This document shows positions 43,897 through 55,749 of a DNA stretch of 64,000 bases, in pieces. Both the position numbers and the translations under genes were made by a program. Below the pieces are notes generated by a model. It saw nothing but the letters and a program-made list of their open reading frames with translations, made no database searches and was not told where the DNA came from. This DNA comes from Paramarasmius palmivorus. Lineage: Eukaryota > Basidiomycota > Agaricomycetes > Agaricales > Marasmiaceae. Each line of letters opens with the position of its first letter. Position 1 is the stretch's first letter. The DNA is taken from positions 186,001 through 250,000 of the forward strand of contig JAYKXP010000032.1 of NCBI GenBank assembly GCA_037176845.1, written 5' to 3'.

Positions 43897-46867
43897 CTAC
43901 TCTCCCATCTCCACGTCGCCGTCGCCGGGGGTAGACCTCGCTGCAGCAGCCGAGGAGCCAGCCCTTGATGATATGATAGACCCATTCCAATTTCCACCCC
44001 ACCAACGTTTTATTCGTTCGCCACCATATTCCTCGTAATCGGCCTTGGTGATACCAACGCTAGCAAACTCATCTGTCAAACTAAACTTGGCCATCCCTCG
44101 CCACGCATCATTAGAAGGATCCTGAGCGCTCCTGATTTGGATCTCCATCTCTGGCGGTAGAATCGGCCGTAGTGTGCTGTGCAGGCGGCGTATGATACCT
44201 GGGATACGCGCTGGAGTTCCGGTTATCATAACGTTCTGTAAAATTACCAGGTGAGCACCTCCTCGTGTGAAAGAAGAAATAAAGACCAACCTTAACAAGC
44301 TTCGCTTTCTGGGCCTCGTCGTACCGAGAAAGTATATTCTGCAGAACCTCTCCCAAGCCAGCAGAATCGACACCAGCAATACCCGGCGAAAACCAAGTCT
44401 CACAAACACGCCAACGCTCCGTGTTGAGATGGATCCTGGCGATTCCTAACGGAGAAAGAGTCAGTGCTGCGCGTTGAGTGACAGACATCCGTCGAATACC
44501 TTCCACATCCCCTTCTTCGTACACAGGTCGGAATGCTGTGAGCAATGCTGATCGTTGCGATGTCAAATGCGCATGAGTTTGCGCGTTTGTGAAGGTTGGA
44601 TCGTATTGCAACAGCTTTTGTTCTATTACTTGTAGCTGGGCGAGGTCTTCTTCCTCATCGGACGACGCCGTGGCAGTGTTCTACATTCGTGGTCAGCATC
44701 GAGCAACGATAGCAACTTCCAAATGTAGACTTACAATTTTACGATATATCATCCAATCTGCATCGTCTGCGCCGAACATATCCTCTGGCGCAAAGGATCA
44801 GTCAGGGCTATTCGGTAGAGTGTAGTATACCCCTACCTCCTCCACCTTTCCGTTTCTTCTTCGGGACACGCTCATCAGAAGCCAAGTTGGCAATGTTCTT
44901 CATCCTAGCCTGAGCTGCGGCGCTCTTCCTATCGCTCAAAGCGGCCTTTCGTTTAGCTCGGTCTTTGATACGTCCCATCAGAGCCTGACCGACGTGAGTT
45001 GAGCGTCAAGGTGAAAAGACAGGCACTCGACGAACCTCTTGTTCTTGCCTCATCTTTCTTGACCAGCCACCAAGATCTGCATCTCGCTCCTCCTCTTCCT
45101 GTTTCTCTTCTCGCTCCTTTTCTTCCCTTTCACGTTCTTTCTCCTTGCGTGCTCGAGCACGAGCGTCAAAGCCAGCCTTCAAGAGTTTTTGCTTTTTCTT
45201 CTCTTTCAAGCCTTCCTCATCCAGCTTTACAGGACAGTTATATCAATGAGAGTTTGTCGAATTTAAAGGGCAGAATTACCTGATCGTCTGGTACATCAAC
45301 CAGAGGGAACGATGGCGTTTCTTCCTGGTGATGTGTTAGTTTGAAGCCGAGAAGGGGAAACGAAGACTTACCATGGGCTCTTCGCTGCCAAGGGTTGCTT
45401 CCTTTTTCCTAGCCTTCTTGAGGTCTGTGTCTAACTTTTTGATGGTCTCATCAAGTGTAGCCTCGTCGTCGAAACCTTCAGAGTTTAGCTTATTCTGATT
45501 ACGGAAAATCAGCTCCTGCTCAACAGGCGTTTGAATACGACATACCTGCCATTCCCTTTTCCCAGCATCTCCCTTTGACTCTTTCAGGTTGAGGAGATAT
45601 TGCAAGTCTGTTTCTTTTTGAACAAGCTTTCCAGGAGCGAGCGTCAAATAATGGTCTGATACACGAGAGGAACAGGACATACCTTCTCCATCCGAGTCTT
45701 CGCGGCCATCTCCTGGAGCTTACGTCCTTGCTCTTTCCTCTTTTCAGCTTGCTTAGCCAGTTCTTCCTCAGTCTTCTCGTCGGCCACAGGTAGAGTGAAA
45801 GGGAACTGGATAATCTTCTCCGATGCTCGGAGGACATCGGGGTCCCTGAATGAGCGAATGAGCGCAGTATAGTCTTCAGCAACTTCGCAGAAGTTTCGTA
45901 GCATCCACTGAAATGTTGGTGGATGAACAGCAAGGCTCGAGAAAGGGAAAGGGAACGTACGTTTGCTTGCGGCGATGTTACACGAGTTGGGAAATTGGAA
46001 TACTTGAGCTGTATGAGTTTGAGAAGATAGTCAGATGATTGCGAGGTTCCCCATGGTATTCTGTTTGCAACGTTAGAAGTGTACACAATGACGCGGAGTG
46101 AGATGAAACGGACCTCTTTGCATTACTCAGGATTCCTCTACCATGTACTATTGGAATGACAGAGGTCGAGGCCGTGTTGAAAGAGATGACTATTCCATCA
46201 GATGTAAACGGAGCGTTTTCTGCCGGTAGATTGTTGTAATAAAACGACATGATTCCGTCGACACAGTAGGCCACAGAGGGCACACAGTATTGTTCGAACA
46301 GTAGTTCAGAAGTCACTGATGGTTTCAAGGTTCATCAGGACCAAGTTTATTTTTAAAAAAGAGCCACGTACGTGCTCGAGAGTGCAAAGGTGAACAGAGC
46401 CTCTCCGTCATGAGGATTGGGTGGTTCACATTTTCGGTATCGATTCCTAGTTGTATGAACGCGTAGTCTAGCGCGTTTTCCTATACCTAAGTTAAGATGG
46501 CATTCATCACAGTGTCAATCCTGTCAGAATAACAAAAACGCACCAGAGCATCGAAATTCAGCAAGACATCCCCCTCCCATGGTGTTCTTCCTTGTGCCTT
46601 TGCTCCTGCTTCCACTTCAACAGCATCCCCAAATAACAGCAATGGTCTGTTATTCTTGCGTTCCTTGTACTTTGAGATCACGTTTGGTCCTGTTAACGGG
46701 TCGGAAAACGTGCCAAATCCCCATCGAAGAGTTGTTGACCCATTGTCAATGACGATTGGGGTATGCTTGTCACGGTGGTTATCGTATGACTCGACTGTGG
46801 GTTGCTGGAAAGAGGGTGGGGTCGGGGTCGGTAGTCGAAATACTTCGGGCGAATCTGTCAATGTCAT
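43897..46867 (-). CDS. ARP5: Actin-related protein Arp5 (INO80 complex)
   Basis: Arp5 subunit of the INO80 chromatin-remodelling complex, nuclear. Many short introns interrupt it (about a dozen exons). The N-terminus has the actin phosphate-binding segment PIVIDNGSTTLRWGF, then RPLLLFGD and an ILLNFDxxE-like block; the middle has LLFEQYCVPSVAYCVDG and GIVISFNTASTSVIPI (second phosphate loop). A long charged, Lys/Glu-rich insertion follows (TEEELAKQAEKRKEQGRK, EREREEKEREEKQ), which is specific to Arp5. The C-terminus shows NVMITGTPARIPGIIRRLHSTL and ADYEEYGGERIKRWWGGNW, conserved at actin-fold ends. Convergent with Sec4, 237 bp apart. Confidence 0.93.
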
Positions 46868-47675
46868 GAGAGTTTGAGTTGAACTTAGCTTGAACTCGAG
46901 TCAGCGCGGCGAGTATTAGAAGGCTCAACAATGCAATGAGAGCTTAACAGCACTTTACTATACACGCCCGCTCATATGTACATTAGTATGACGCTCAGCA
47001 GGCAATATTGATGCACGGAAATGCGCTTCGCGAATTCTATAACCTCGGGAGGAGTTTGTGTAAGACTGGAATCGCGGTGCCATGGGCCGTCACGTGCCGC
47101 CTCGACACCTCTTTGCTCTTTACTCGCATGAAACTAAAAAGCCGTTTGTATACACAGGATGTTTCAAGGTCAGAGTTATGTAGCACTCATTTCCGTGAGG
47201 ATAGACTCGATCTGAGTATCTCTCCAGTGATCCAGTTTGCACGAATCGCAATCCCTTGGCCGGCTTACCGTGCTCGCCGTCTCTGTGCAAGTGGCTGCTT
47301 TCCACACCATCCTCAGGTTTGGGAATCAACCTCGACGTTGTATGTGCCTTCTCTCGAGATACTGGTACTATCAAGGCTAATAGTAGAAGCGCCAGAAGTG
47401 TTCAGAACGTTGTCGACAGGATGAGCTATCACGGAGACTGTCAAGAACATTGACATTCCACATCTTTTTGAAGAGTGTCGTTACTGGCCATGGTTTCTCC
47501 TGAAGAACAGGGCGATGTGTTAGGCAGTCGTACCAAGTCTATCTTCCGTGAGTAGGCATTCCCTAGACTCGAACAATTCGCTACATCAAAGTTTTAGAAA
47601 CTTTTCAAAGGTCAAGAAGCGCCGTATACGATCGTATACTGATACAGACAGCCTTCTACATGCTCAAGAACACAG
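46868..47675. other. Spacer, no supported gene
   Basis: Several open frames of 65-140 codons on both strands (for example 47008-47424 plus, 47120-47374 minus) overlap each other and carry no motif. I could not join them into a convincing spliced gene. Confidence 0.45.
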
Positions 47676-49726
47676 CTATGTATCATCTCCCCGTACTCTT
47701 TTCGCTTCTTGGTTCTCTGAATCTTCACTAGCACCCCTCTTCTCTGAGCCTTTCCCAACCACATCAGGAAATAGATCCTTTTCAGTTATTTTCACATACA
47801 ACTTGGAATCCAGAAAGGGGTCGAAGTCAGTTGGTATGTAGATTGTGATATCCTCCGATGGGTCTGCAAAGACCACGTAGTGGACCTTGAAGTTGCCGTA
47901 GTGCTGTTTCAGCCATTTCAACCCCGAAGCTTTTGCGTCATGTTTGTGTGCGACGGTAAACCGGAAGACCATGACTTGTTTCTGTGGCTTGTTGACCACA
48001 TGAGAGTCATACGTCGCCTGAATAGCCGAATATGGCTGGTAATAGCCTGTCTCTGTCAAGTCCATTGTTTCAATGGACTGGGAATCGTATCGGCGAAGTT
48101 CGAGGGGTGGGTGCACAACTGTGCTATGGGGTTTACTGTCAGTGAGAATCGTAGAATGGCTGACGCAAAGCCATTTGGAAGGGGGCAGAGAATCGCGACT
48201 GGTATATGAGATATTCCTGGGTCCCTGCCGCCCTCGTACTAACTCTATGACTGGCCAGGAGCCTCCATGCAGCAGGAGTTCATGGAGCCGGTCCTCGAGT
48301 ATGTAGCCAGCCGCGGCTCGAGTTTGAGGGTTGTTTTTGAATAATGTATACATCCGGCGCACGTCCATATCCCACTTTTGGGCATGTACATTTTTGAGCA
48401 GTTGATAGATATGCTTCGTGAGGATGGTAACGAATAAGTCATCCCGGGTGACGCCAGGATAGACGCCGAAGAGTAAATGAGACACACCCTGTGGGTCTAA
48501 CATATCGGCCATGCCTTCAATGAGTGAAGCAAGGGTCTCGCCGTTGATCTGGTTGATCTTTCGCTTCAACTTGCTCTCGTACGCCTGTGGCCTTAAAACG
48601 TAGTGGAAGAGCGAACGAACTGATGGGCCATACTTGTCGAAAAATTCGGCTATCGCCTGATCTGAAGTAGATGCCATCTCAGGGTAGGTTTGACAGAGTT
48701 TCCTGTAAAAGAACATAAGTCCCAATCGAATCAATTGGAAGAACTGGTCACATACATGAGAATTACTTCGTTCAAAGAAGGCGGCTTCATCATGTAAACA
48801 ATACACCAGCCGTACGCCTTGTCCATCCAATCCAAACGGGCTGACTTTGGGGACGAGGCCTGCACAATACGGGCATGGCTGCATTGTATCGCTTCAGGGG
48901 GCTTTAAAATCTGCGCGTTGGAGTCGAGTAGATACCAGGTACTTGCTGGGAGCAGAGCACCTTTTTGAGTTTGACTGACGACTGTCTTGAAATCATCATC
49001 TATGGGAATGTCGAATGCTCCGTCGGCACACCACAGTGTCATCTTGCCTTCCTGTATTTGTATGCAGGTCTCGAGACCTAGAAGGAGCCGTTCCACAAGT
49101 ATATAGATGAGGAAGAGGGATTTCCCTGATAAAGGATAGATCAAAATCACAGTTACTGAAACCTGACAAGGACTCACCTATCCCGAGGATACCAACGACT
49201 GTAACTCCTTGACGAAGAGGAGGTTCTACATCGTGGTAAGCTCTGCGAGAAGCCCAATACAGGTAACGACCTCACTTGGAGTCGTAGAAGAATCATTGCC
49301 AACACCTTGGCCCTTGGGATTCTCGGATCTCTGTCCTTCTGCCCGTTCCCCTCCATGGTCTTTGTCTTCGTCATCCCCATCCAGATCGGCCCAACGGTTC
49401 CAAACGTAGTCGTCAGGGTGGAATACGGTAGGGATCTTGGTCTCAAAGTAGCCTTTAAACCAGCGATCGATGTCTTTTAATGCAGTTCGATATTCTGAGC
49501 TTATCAGGATGGAATCCGGCATGCGAGTGGACTCAAGGCTGAAAGGAACTTTGAGTCGTTCGTAGGGGCAACCATCAGGATCAAGGATAGGTGTTCCATC
49601 TGAACCGATGACCGCGCCGAAGAAGGCGTCCCGTTTCTTCTCTACATATGCAAGTCGATGAAGATCCCATGCCTCTGGAAAGGATCGTTCGTATTTAACT
49701 TTCTCGAGAAGTGGATGGATGTGCAT
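47676..49726 (-). CDS. P-loop protein, RHS/Crinkler-like (four exons)
   Basis: Exons 49276-49726, 49178-49225, 48756-49125 and 47676-48702 (minus strand) join to 631 residues. A Walker A motif GILGIGKS straddles the third exon junction, followed by FLIYILVERLLLG. This arrangement (N-terminal variable part, GxxGxGKS, then a long C-terminal part) resembles the large fungal family often annotated as retrotransposon-hot-spot or Crinkler-like; I infer this from layout only. Later features are AYGWCIVYMM, KWDMDVRRMYTLF and the C-terminal FRFTVAHKHDAKASGL. The tail is charged with EAKRVRGDD. ATPase or GTPase function is likely; biological role unknown. A miniature transposon lies 62 bp upstream of the start. 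Confidence 0.75.
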
Positions 49727-49787
49727 GACAGAGACCGCTTCAACCTCCGAAAAGAACTGCTTCTCGGAGTTTGAAACGGTCGGAAAC

Positions 49788-49871
49788 TAGGCCTGTGACA
49801 TGCCCCTACGTGACGCGTAACCCAGTACGTACTGTATGGTTGTCATCGTCTAGGAATCGGTTCTAGGTCGA
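49788..49871. mobile_element. Miniature element with MULE-like ends
   Basis: About 84 bp. The first ~44 bp match the outer end of the right TIR of the 10485-12151 element almost base for base (TAGGCCTGTGAC, then the CCCCTACGTGACGCGTAA block). The rest is similar, in reverse complement, to the outer end of the left TIR. It therefore looks like two element ends joined with the interior lost. No target duplication is visible. It sits in the promoter region of the P-loop gene. Confidence 0.55.
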
Positions 49872-50144
49872 GGAGGGCTGCTAACGCTATCTCTGCGCGG
49901 TTGAGCCGTACATCGGGGGTACTATGCATCTAGTGCGTTGTGGAGGATTGCGGTCCACAGAACCAACAAGTTGAGCAGAATGGAACATACAAAAATTCTC
50001 CAAAAAAGAAAATATCGACAACCTGGGGCCCTCCCTCTAATGATATTGTTGCCATGCCACGAAATAACACTGAATTGTAAGGTGAAAATCCATCCACATC
50101 GTAATCTACAACAGGCAAAGGGTATGTCCATAGAAATAGAAAAG
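49872..50144. other. Spacer between P-loop gene and Sid2 gene
   Basis: 3' flank of the kinase gene and promoter of the P-loop gene. No other feature recognised. Confidence 0.4.
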
Positions 50145-52162
50145 TTAGAATATCGTTGCCAATGCGTCTCCTTCCCCATATGTGTCCCCCAAGCCGCCAA
50201 TCTTGCCAGCATTGACCCCAGGTCCGTTCTTTCCAAAAGTAAAACCGACCCAAACGCCTCGCCCGAACGCTTCTTCCTTCTCCTTGACCTTGTCCACATT
50301 CTTCTGCTTCTCCCGGACCTCGGCGTACTTAGCCATGTCTTCTACACTGGTGAAGTCATCATAGTAGCCGGTGTCGATCTCGGAATCGAGTGCGGGGACA
50401 AATGGTGCACGAGTAGAACGTAGGTCTTCCCAGTTGACGGGAGGCTTCGAGTTCTTGAAGAACGGATGTGCTGTGACTTGCGACATGGTAGCGTATCGTA
50501 CACTGGCGTGAGCAATCAATCTGGTACACACGAGTTCCATTCAGTCGAGATACAATAGAATAAGTGACACAAAACTGACCGAGTAATACAGTCCCAGGCA
50601 ACATCAGTTAAGTTGAAGATAAGATCTTCAGGCTTGTCATACTCAGGTCTGCGGAGAACAGTTGTCCAGTTCTTGAGGTTGGTCCAAGTCTCTTCGGGGG
50701 TACTGCCGCTGAAAGGTGGAAAGCCGGCCAGGAACTCGAATAAGATACAGCCGAGGGACCAATAATCGACCGAGTAACTATATGGTTTTCCGCGGAGGAC
50801 CTCTGGCGCCTTAAAGATACATCAAGTTACTAGACAAGTCCGAGCGCACTAAGGGTGGCAACTTACCATGTAATCAGGGGAACCAACGATAGAGTCCGCA
50901 TAACGAGGGTCCTCGTTGCGAATAGATCGGTAAATGGAACGCCTCTCGAGGGTGGACCGGTGCACGACTTGATTGTCTTTTACTTTGTCGAGCTAAAACA
51001 GCGGGATCTTGGTTTAGTGCGTTATTCTGGTCAATGAGACTCGGGGTTCACCTTAACTTTCATTGACTCGATACGCTTAGGATTTAGTGCTCCAGTGGCC
51101 AGTCCGAAATCCGTCAATTTGACGTGTCCGCTTCCGTCAACGAGGAAGTTCTGCTTACCGATTAGTTTGAAGGGCTGATTAATGAGAATTTAGTCCTCAC
51201 CTCCGGTTTGAGGTCACGGTGAATGTAGCCAAGTTTATGAAGTTCATTCACAGCGGCAAACATTTCGCTTATATAGAACCTTGCGTGCTCCTCTTTCAGT
51301 ACCCCGGAGTTGTTCAGCAACGTTCTGAAGTCACCGCCAGGGACGTATTCCATCGCCAAGTATACATGTTCGGCATCTTGAAATGCATAGAGGAGTCGTA
51401 CAAGCCATGCTGTCTTCGTAGCAGTTAAAATATCTCGTTCGATGAGAACGTGTCGTATCTAGCTTTCATCAGTAAAGTAAAGCGAACAATTCATACGTGT
51501 CGCACCTCGTCCATTTTGTGTAAAGTTCTCTTCTTCATCCTCTTCAGCGCACAAACTTCGCCCGTTTCCTGCTTTCTTGCAAGAAAAACCTCGCCATATC
51601 CACCTTGACCCACTTGGGCGATGATATGGAACTGATCCACACGCAGCTTCGTACGTCGTTTACGAAGCAAAACACGCTCGCGGCCACAGTACGATTTGAA
51701 CTCTTTTGCGTACTCGGATTGTGTCAACCCTCGATCCTTTGTGTCCTTGTCGAATAGAGCACGGCGTTCTTTTCGTGTAGCGATGTAACCCAATGCTTGG
51801 AAGTAATAATCCAGGAAATCTAGGATATGGTTTGATCATTAGGGCAATTCGTTCGTCTCAAGGCTGGACTCACATAGTTGCGCTACCGTAGCTTTGCGTT
51901 TCACCTCGCCACTCTCTAAGATCTCCCTATCTTTCAGAGGTAATCCGCCCTGTCTAATCGTTGAGGCAGTCCCTTTGGCGGTATCCATACGTATGTCGTC
52001 TGCAAAGGTGTATCCTTTTGCGGTATTCATGTGTATGTCGTTCAAGGATGAAGGAGGCAGCCCTTTTGCCGTGTTCATGTGTATGTCCTGGTAATAATCC
52101 CTTTCGGAAGGAAGACCGGAGATCTGCTTTGTTGGCGAGCCACGAGCCGCATTAACTGCCAT
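50145..52162 (-). CDS. SID2: NDR-family kinase Sid2/Dbf2
   Basis: AGC kinase of the NDR/LATS group, Sid2 (fission yeast) / Dbf2 (budding yeast) branch, acting at spindle poles and the division site in septation and mitotic exit with a Mob1 partner. The first exon is 51874-52162, the second starts at 51819. After the N-terminal extension come the Mob-binding/coiled region (DFLDYYFQALGY), the glycine loop VGQGGYGEVF, the Lys in ALKRM, HRDLKPENFL, DFGLA and GSPDYMAPEVL with the long NDR insertion before it. The C-terminus keeps an SVEDMAKYAEV block and the FTFGKNG region, a hydrophobic-motif equivalent. The N-terminus carries three tandem DI(H/R)M(N/D)TAKG repeats, not a feature I know from the family. 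Confidence 0.93.
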
Positions 52163-52541
52163 AGTACTGGCCAGGGAAAGAGAAAGAGACGGCAAAAAAG
52201 TTCAGAGAACTAGAAAGATCAAGGAGATGGATCCCTAGCAGCCTGATTCTCAGTATAGATTGGTGACAGAATCGCGCTGCCCAAATGCGGCTGCAGAACG
52301 CGAACCAAGCACGTGGCATTTTGGCTGTCCGTGGACCTAGTCCTGAAACACTCTCGAGTTATTCTCGTGTCTCTCGTCTACCCTGATAATTCTGTAAGTG
52401 CAAGTAATACAATCAGGTATTGGCTTTTCTTATGAAGTAAGTGGTTGCCCATATACCCTTAGACAGACACAGAAGATTTCCACTTCAGTCGAGTTCACCA
52501 TCAAGTCTCGCTTCGATCTACTAAGTGCAAGAAAAAGACGA
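52163..52541. other. Promoter region of Sid2 gene with dispersed repeat
   Basis: 52413-52442 (AATCAGGTATTGGCTTTT...ATGAAGTA) recurs almost exactly at about 55983-56011, with weaker similarity around it. No gene seen. Confidence 0.45.
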
Positions 52542-52549
52542 GACAAAGC

Positions 52550-53546
52550 CAGGGGGCGGCCACGAGAGCAGTTACCAGGTGCCAACTCCCTCGACCACCC
52601 AGCCATCAAATTTCCTTTTTCGGTATTCCCACGACCTGGTCCTTTCTTTCCTCCACTAGCACGATACAGTATTTGCGTGGGTGCGGGTGGCCTACACTCG
52701 TATTACAGTTGCACGATGATTTTTAGTATCAATTAAAGAGTGAGCTGTCTACCTAGTCAATGTTTCTGAGATATCTGATTCTTTTATTCGACGCGAGGCG
52801 AGTGACGGGTCAGATCTTCACTTACCGTTGGTATTGTACCGATTTCTGAGATGCACCCAATCTTGTATCCAATGGAGTACATCGGCAACTTATATCTTGG
52901 TATTTAATGCTCAGAGATAAACTTGAAGAATTCGATTAAATCAGTCGCGATATACCGTTGGGTTTTAAGCCGTGTCTGGTACCACTTCCGGATGCAATTG
53001 CAAGTCATCTGCTTCTCAACGTTGAAGTGGGACCCCAAATGTCGTGCAAGTTGAGTGATGGTACCAGCGATCTTGAGGGTGGGGTAAAACGTTGAAATGA
53101 CAGGACATCCTATAGGTAACTCAAGAAGTAATGACCGCCGCCATAAACGCTAAAGCCTCTTAAATCACTCCGATGAGACGAAATGAGTGCAGTATTTCAT
53201 ACGATACTAATTATATAGTTCTTGGTTGAACAAGAATGTCTGAAAAATCCATTACGACTCATACTGGTCGCGTACAGTAAGTACTGCATCTTGGGTGCGC
53301 ATCATCAGCAGAAGTACCTCTAGGTAGATATTTGGCGATGGATTGACCCTATATGTAAAAGAAATTCTACGTATCATACGTGACTCCCTATCTTGCTAAC
53401 CCAAGTTCTGAGAAGTCAAATGAGCGCAAAACATCGTGATGGATTGAAAGAAAGGACTAGGTCGTGGGAATACCGAAAAAGGAAATTTGATGGCTGGGTG
53501 GTCGAGGGAGTTGGCACCTGGTAACTGCTCTCGTGGCCGCCCCCTG
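52550..53546. mobile_element. Non-autonomous hAT-type element
   Basis: 997 bp bounded by near-perfect inverted repeats of about 105 bp, 52550-52655 and about 53442-53546, both starting CAGGGGGCGGCCACGAGAGC at the outer edge. GACAAAGC flanks the element on both sides (52542-52549 and 53547-53554). An 8-bp duplication with CAGGG... termini is the pattern of the hAT superfamily. The ~790-bp interior has no transposase or other coding signal, so it must have been moved in trans. The two TIRs differ at only a few positions and the duplication is perfect, so the insertion is recent. Confidence 0.82.
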
Positions 53547-53662
53547 GACAAAGCATTCGTCTACGCCAATCATTCTACATAGTTGAGGGAACAAACAAAA
53601 CGTACAGGTTCATCCGCTTCTACTTCGAAGAGGTACAACAGGATGAGATAGAAGAGACGAAG

Positions 53663-55749
53663 CTAGTTGTCATCGAAGTAGAGGTCGGCACCCTCGAATT
53701 GGGCTTTGATGACCTCCCAGAGCCAGTGCATTGGCGTGCCAAAGGTGATATCAGGCGAGTCTGTTGGTCCCGTTCCGCCAGTAAGGAGGGCAACAAATTT
53801 GCCGCAGGCATCGACGACTATCGACCCAGAGTCCCCGCCTCTGGAGAACGAACCAGTCTCATTGTCATAGTGATGGATGGCTGCTTCCACCGAGTCGCGC
53901 TTGCCTCCGTCGGGAAAGTACCGGCGACAATGAGAATTGAATCCAGATAAACAACCGATGGTGGTGAGCGTGGCGAGGCCACGTTTGATAACGTAGCACG
54001 CGGGATCGTCTTTGTGATCTTTGTTGGCGGCGTTGCGTATTTCTTCTTTGGAGAGAATGGCTCGGAGTTTGAGGAGACGTTCGTCCGGATACTTGAAATC
54101 GGACGCCGTATTGGTGCGAGGGTACATCAAGTCTATGAACTTGGCAGCGTCGATCTCTGGGCCTGGAATATAAACAATTGGCTTAGACGCCCTTAACAGG
54201 ATGATCTGGCACGCACCCAAGTCCAGTGTGTTCCCCTTGAAGTTCTTGCAGAACTTCTGCTTATCAAGCTTGACGACGCAAACGTCCTTCGTATAGCCAT
54301 GTGGAGCAGGATTGACACTGATAGGAGGTGCCCAGACGACATGTCCAATGACACGGTCCGCCGGTTTGGTCCATTCCTTGTTCACCTTCACAAAGAACTT
54401 CTTGAGTTCGCCGATTGCAGCCTGCGTCTTGACCTGCTCACGACGAGTCTCCTCTAGTTCGCTCGCCGTCTGCTGAGCGTTAAGGCCGCCATCCTGAGAC
54501 CTCGCCGATAAAATTTTGACCCGCTGCTCCAAGATATACGCGGTATTGTTGAGAGTGCCGATATGAGCCTGGATTTTCTTGAGGAAGTTGTTAAATGCCC
54601 TTGTTCCCATGAGAACAACCTCCTTCTTGGGCCCAGATTTGTAGATATATTCATCGTTTCTCTCGTCTTCTGGGAAAAGGACGTGGCGGGCGGTGACGGC
54701 GTAGAGCTCTGTCCCCACTCTAAAGTAAAAACCCATTGTGCCCTGCATCTTGAGTGTCTTCAAGCCAGCGATCGGCAGGCCAAGTGCAGTAGTCAAGGGA
54801 TCGATAACAGCCTTGAGCGGATCGAGGTCCGAGACAGGTGCGAACAGCTCGGGACCACTTGAGGGCCTGTACACCGACTCGCGGTACGAGACCTCGACGT
54901 CAGCAATGCCATGCTCGTTGAGGAGTCCGAGGATATCGTTGGAAGAATGGAAAGCAACCTCACCGGTAAGAGTGTCTGGCAAGACGCCAACCCAAACTGT
55001 GACAGGAGTGATGTAGAGTGTCTCGTCGTCATCCCTATTGTCCTTGTTCTTCTCGAGCCAGCTAAAACGGACGAGGTCGACGCTCGAATGCCGGATGTCT
55101 CGCTGGTCGAGGAGTTTAACAACCTTGAAATGAATGTCAATCCAAGATCGCCGCGCGTTACGAAGGTCACGAACCTCAGAACGAATGAACTCCCACAGAT
55201 TGTCCTTCCCAAGCTTTGGATGCTCGTACACCGGGCGGAGCTGCATAAGACGACGATATGCCTCTGGTCCCGTAGGCGGTTCGAAGACATCCTTCGAAGT
55301 CCTGAAAATCAACTTGGGACCGTGGCGATTGGGACCCCGAACACCAGCAAAGTAGAGGTGGGCCTCGAGCTTGGAGACATCATAGGGAGAGGATTCTGAA
55401 ATGTTCGACGAATCGGAGGTGTCCCAGAGACTGTGGTCACAGTAGTAGTCTGAGTTATTGTCGCCGTCGGAGCGCTTGCTGAACCCCCTGGAGTAGACGG
55501 CACACTCCTCGTTGAATTCTTGAGTCTTGACGTAGATCTCAAGTTTATCAGCCACTAAAAATATAAGAGCAGGTCAGTATGGAACAAAGGCAGTAAAATA
55601 TTTGACGATACACACTAACCGTCAGATCGCAAGTTGAAATAACTCGGATGTGATGTGGGCGTCTGTAGAATTTTCGCTGAGCTAATCATAGGTTCCCACG
55701 GTTTCTCTCTCTCTGTTTTCCGAAGCTTACTTGTTGCAAGTTCTTTCAT
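53663..55749 (-). CDS. Trypsin-like serine protease homologue (two exons)
   Basis: Exon 1 55620-55749, 65-nt intron, exon 2 53663-55554; 673 residues. The C-terminal half shows a chymotrypsin-fold triad: His in AVTARHVLF, Asp in DVCVVKLD, Ser in FSRGGDSGSIVV, in the right order. The ~270-residue N-terminal part (EAYRRLMQLRPVYEHPK, IDIHFKVVKLL, YITPVTVWVGVLP) is a fungal-specific domain I cannot name. A coiled segment (about 54400-54560) interrupts the protease fold between His and Asp. No signal peptide, so probably intracellular. Exon 2 is open without an ATG at its start, which is why exon 1 is needed; the frame is also open a little upstream of 55749, so the true start could be further 5'. 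Confidence 0.8.

Noticed and set aside
47008..47424. 138-codon open frame in the ARP5 / P-loop gene spacer
   Set aside because: Overlaps a competing minus-strand frame; neither has motifs or plausible splice partners.
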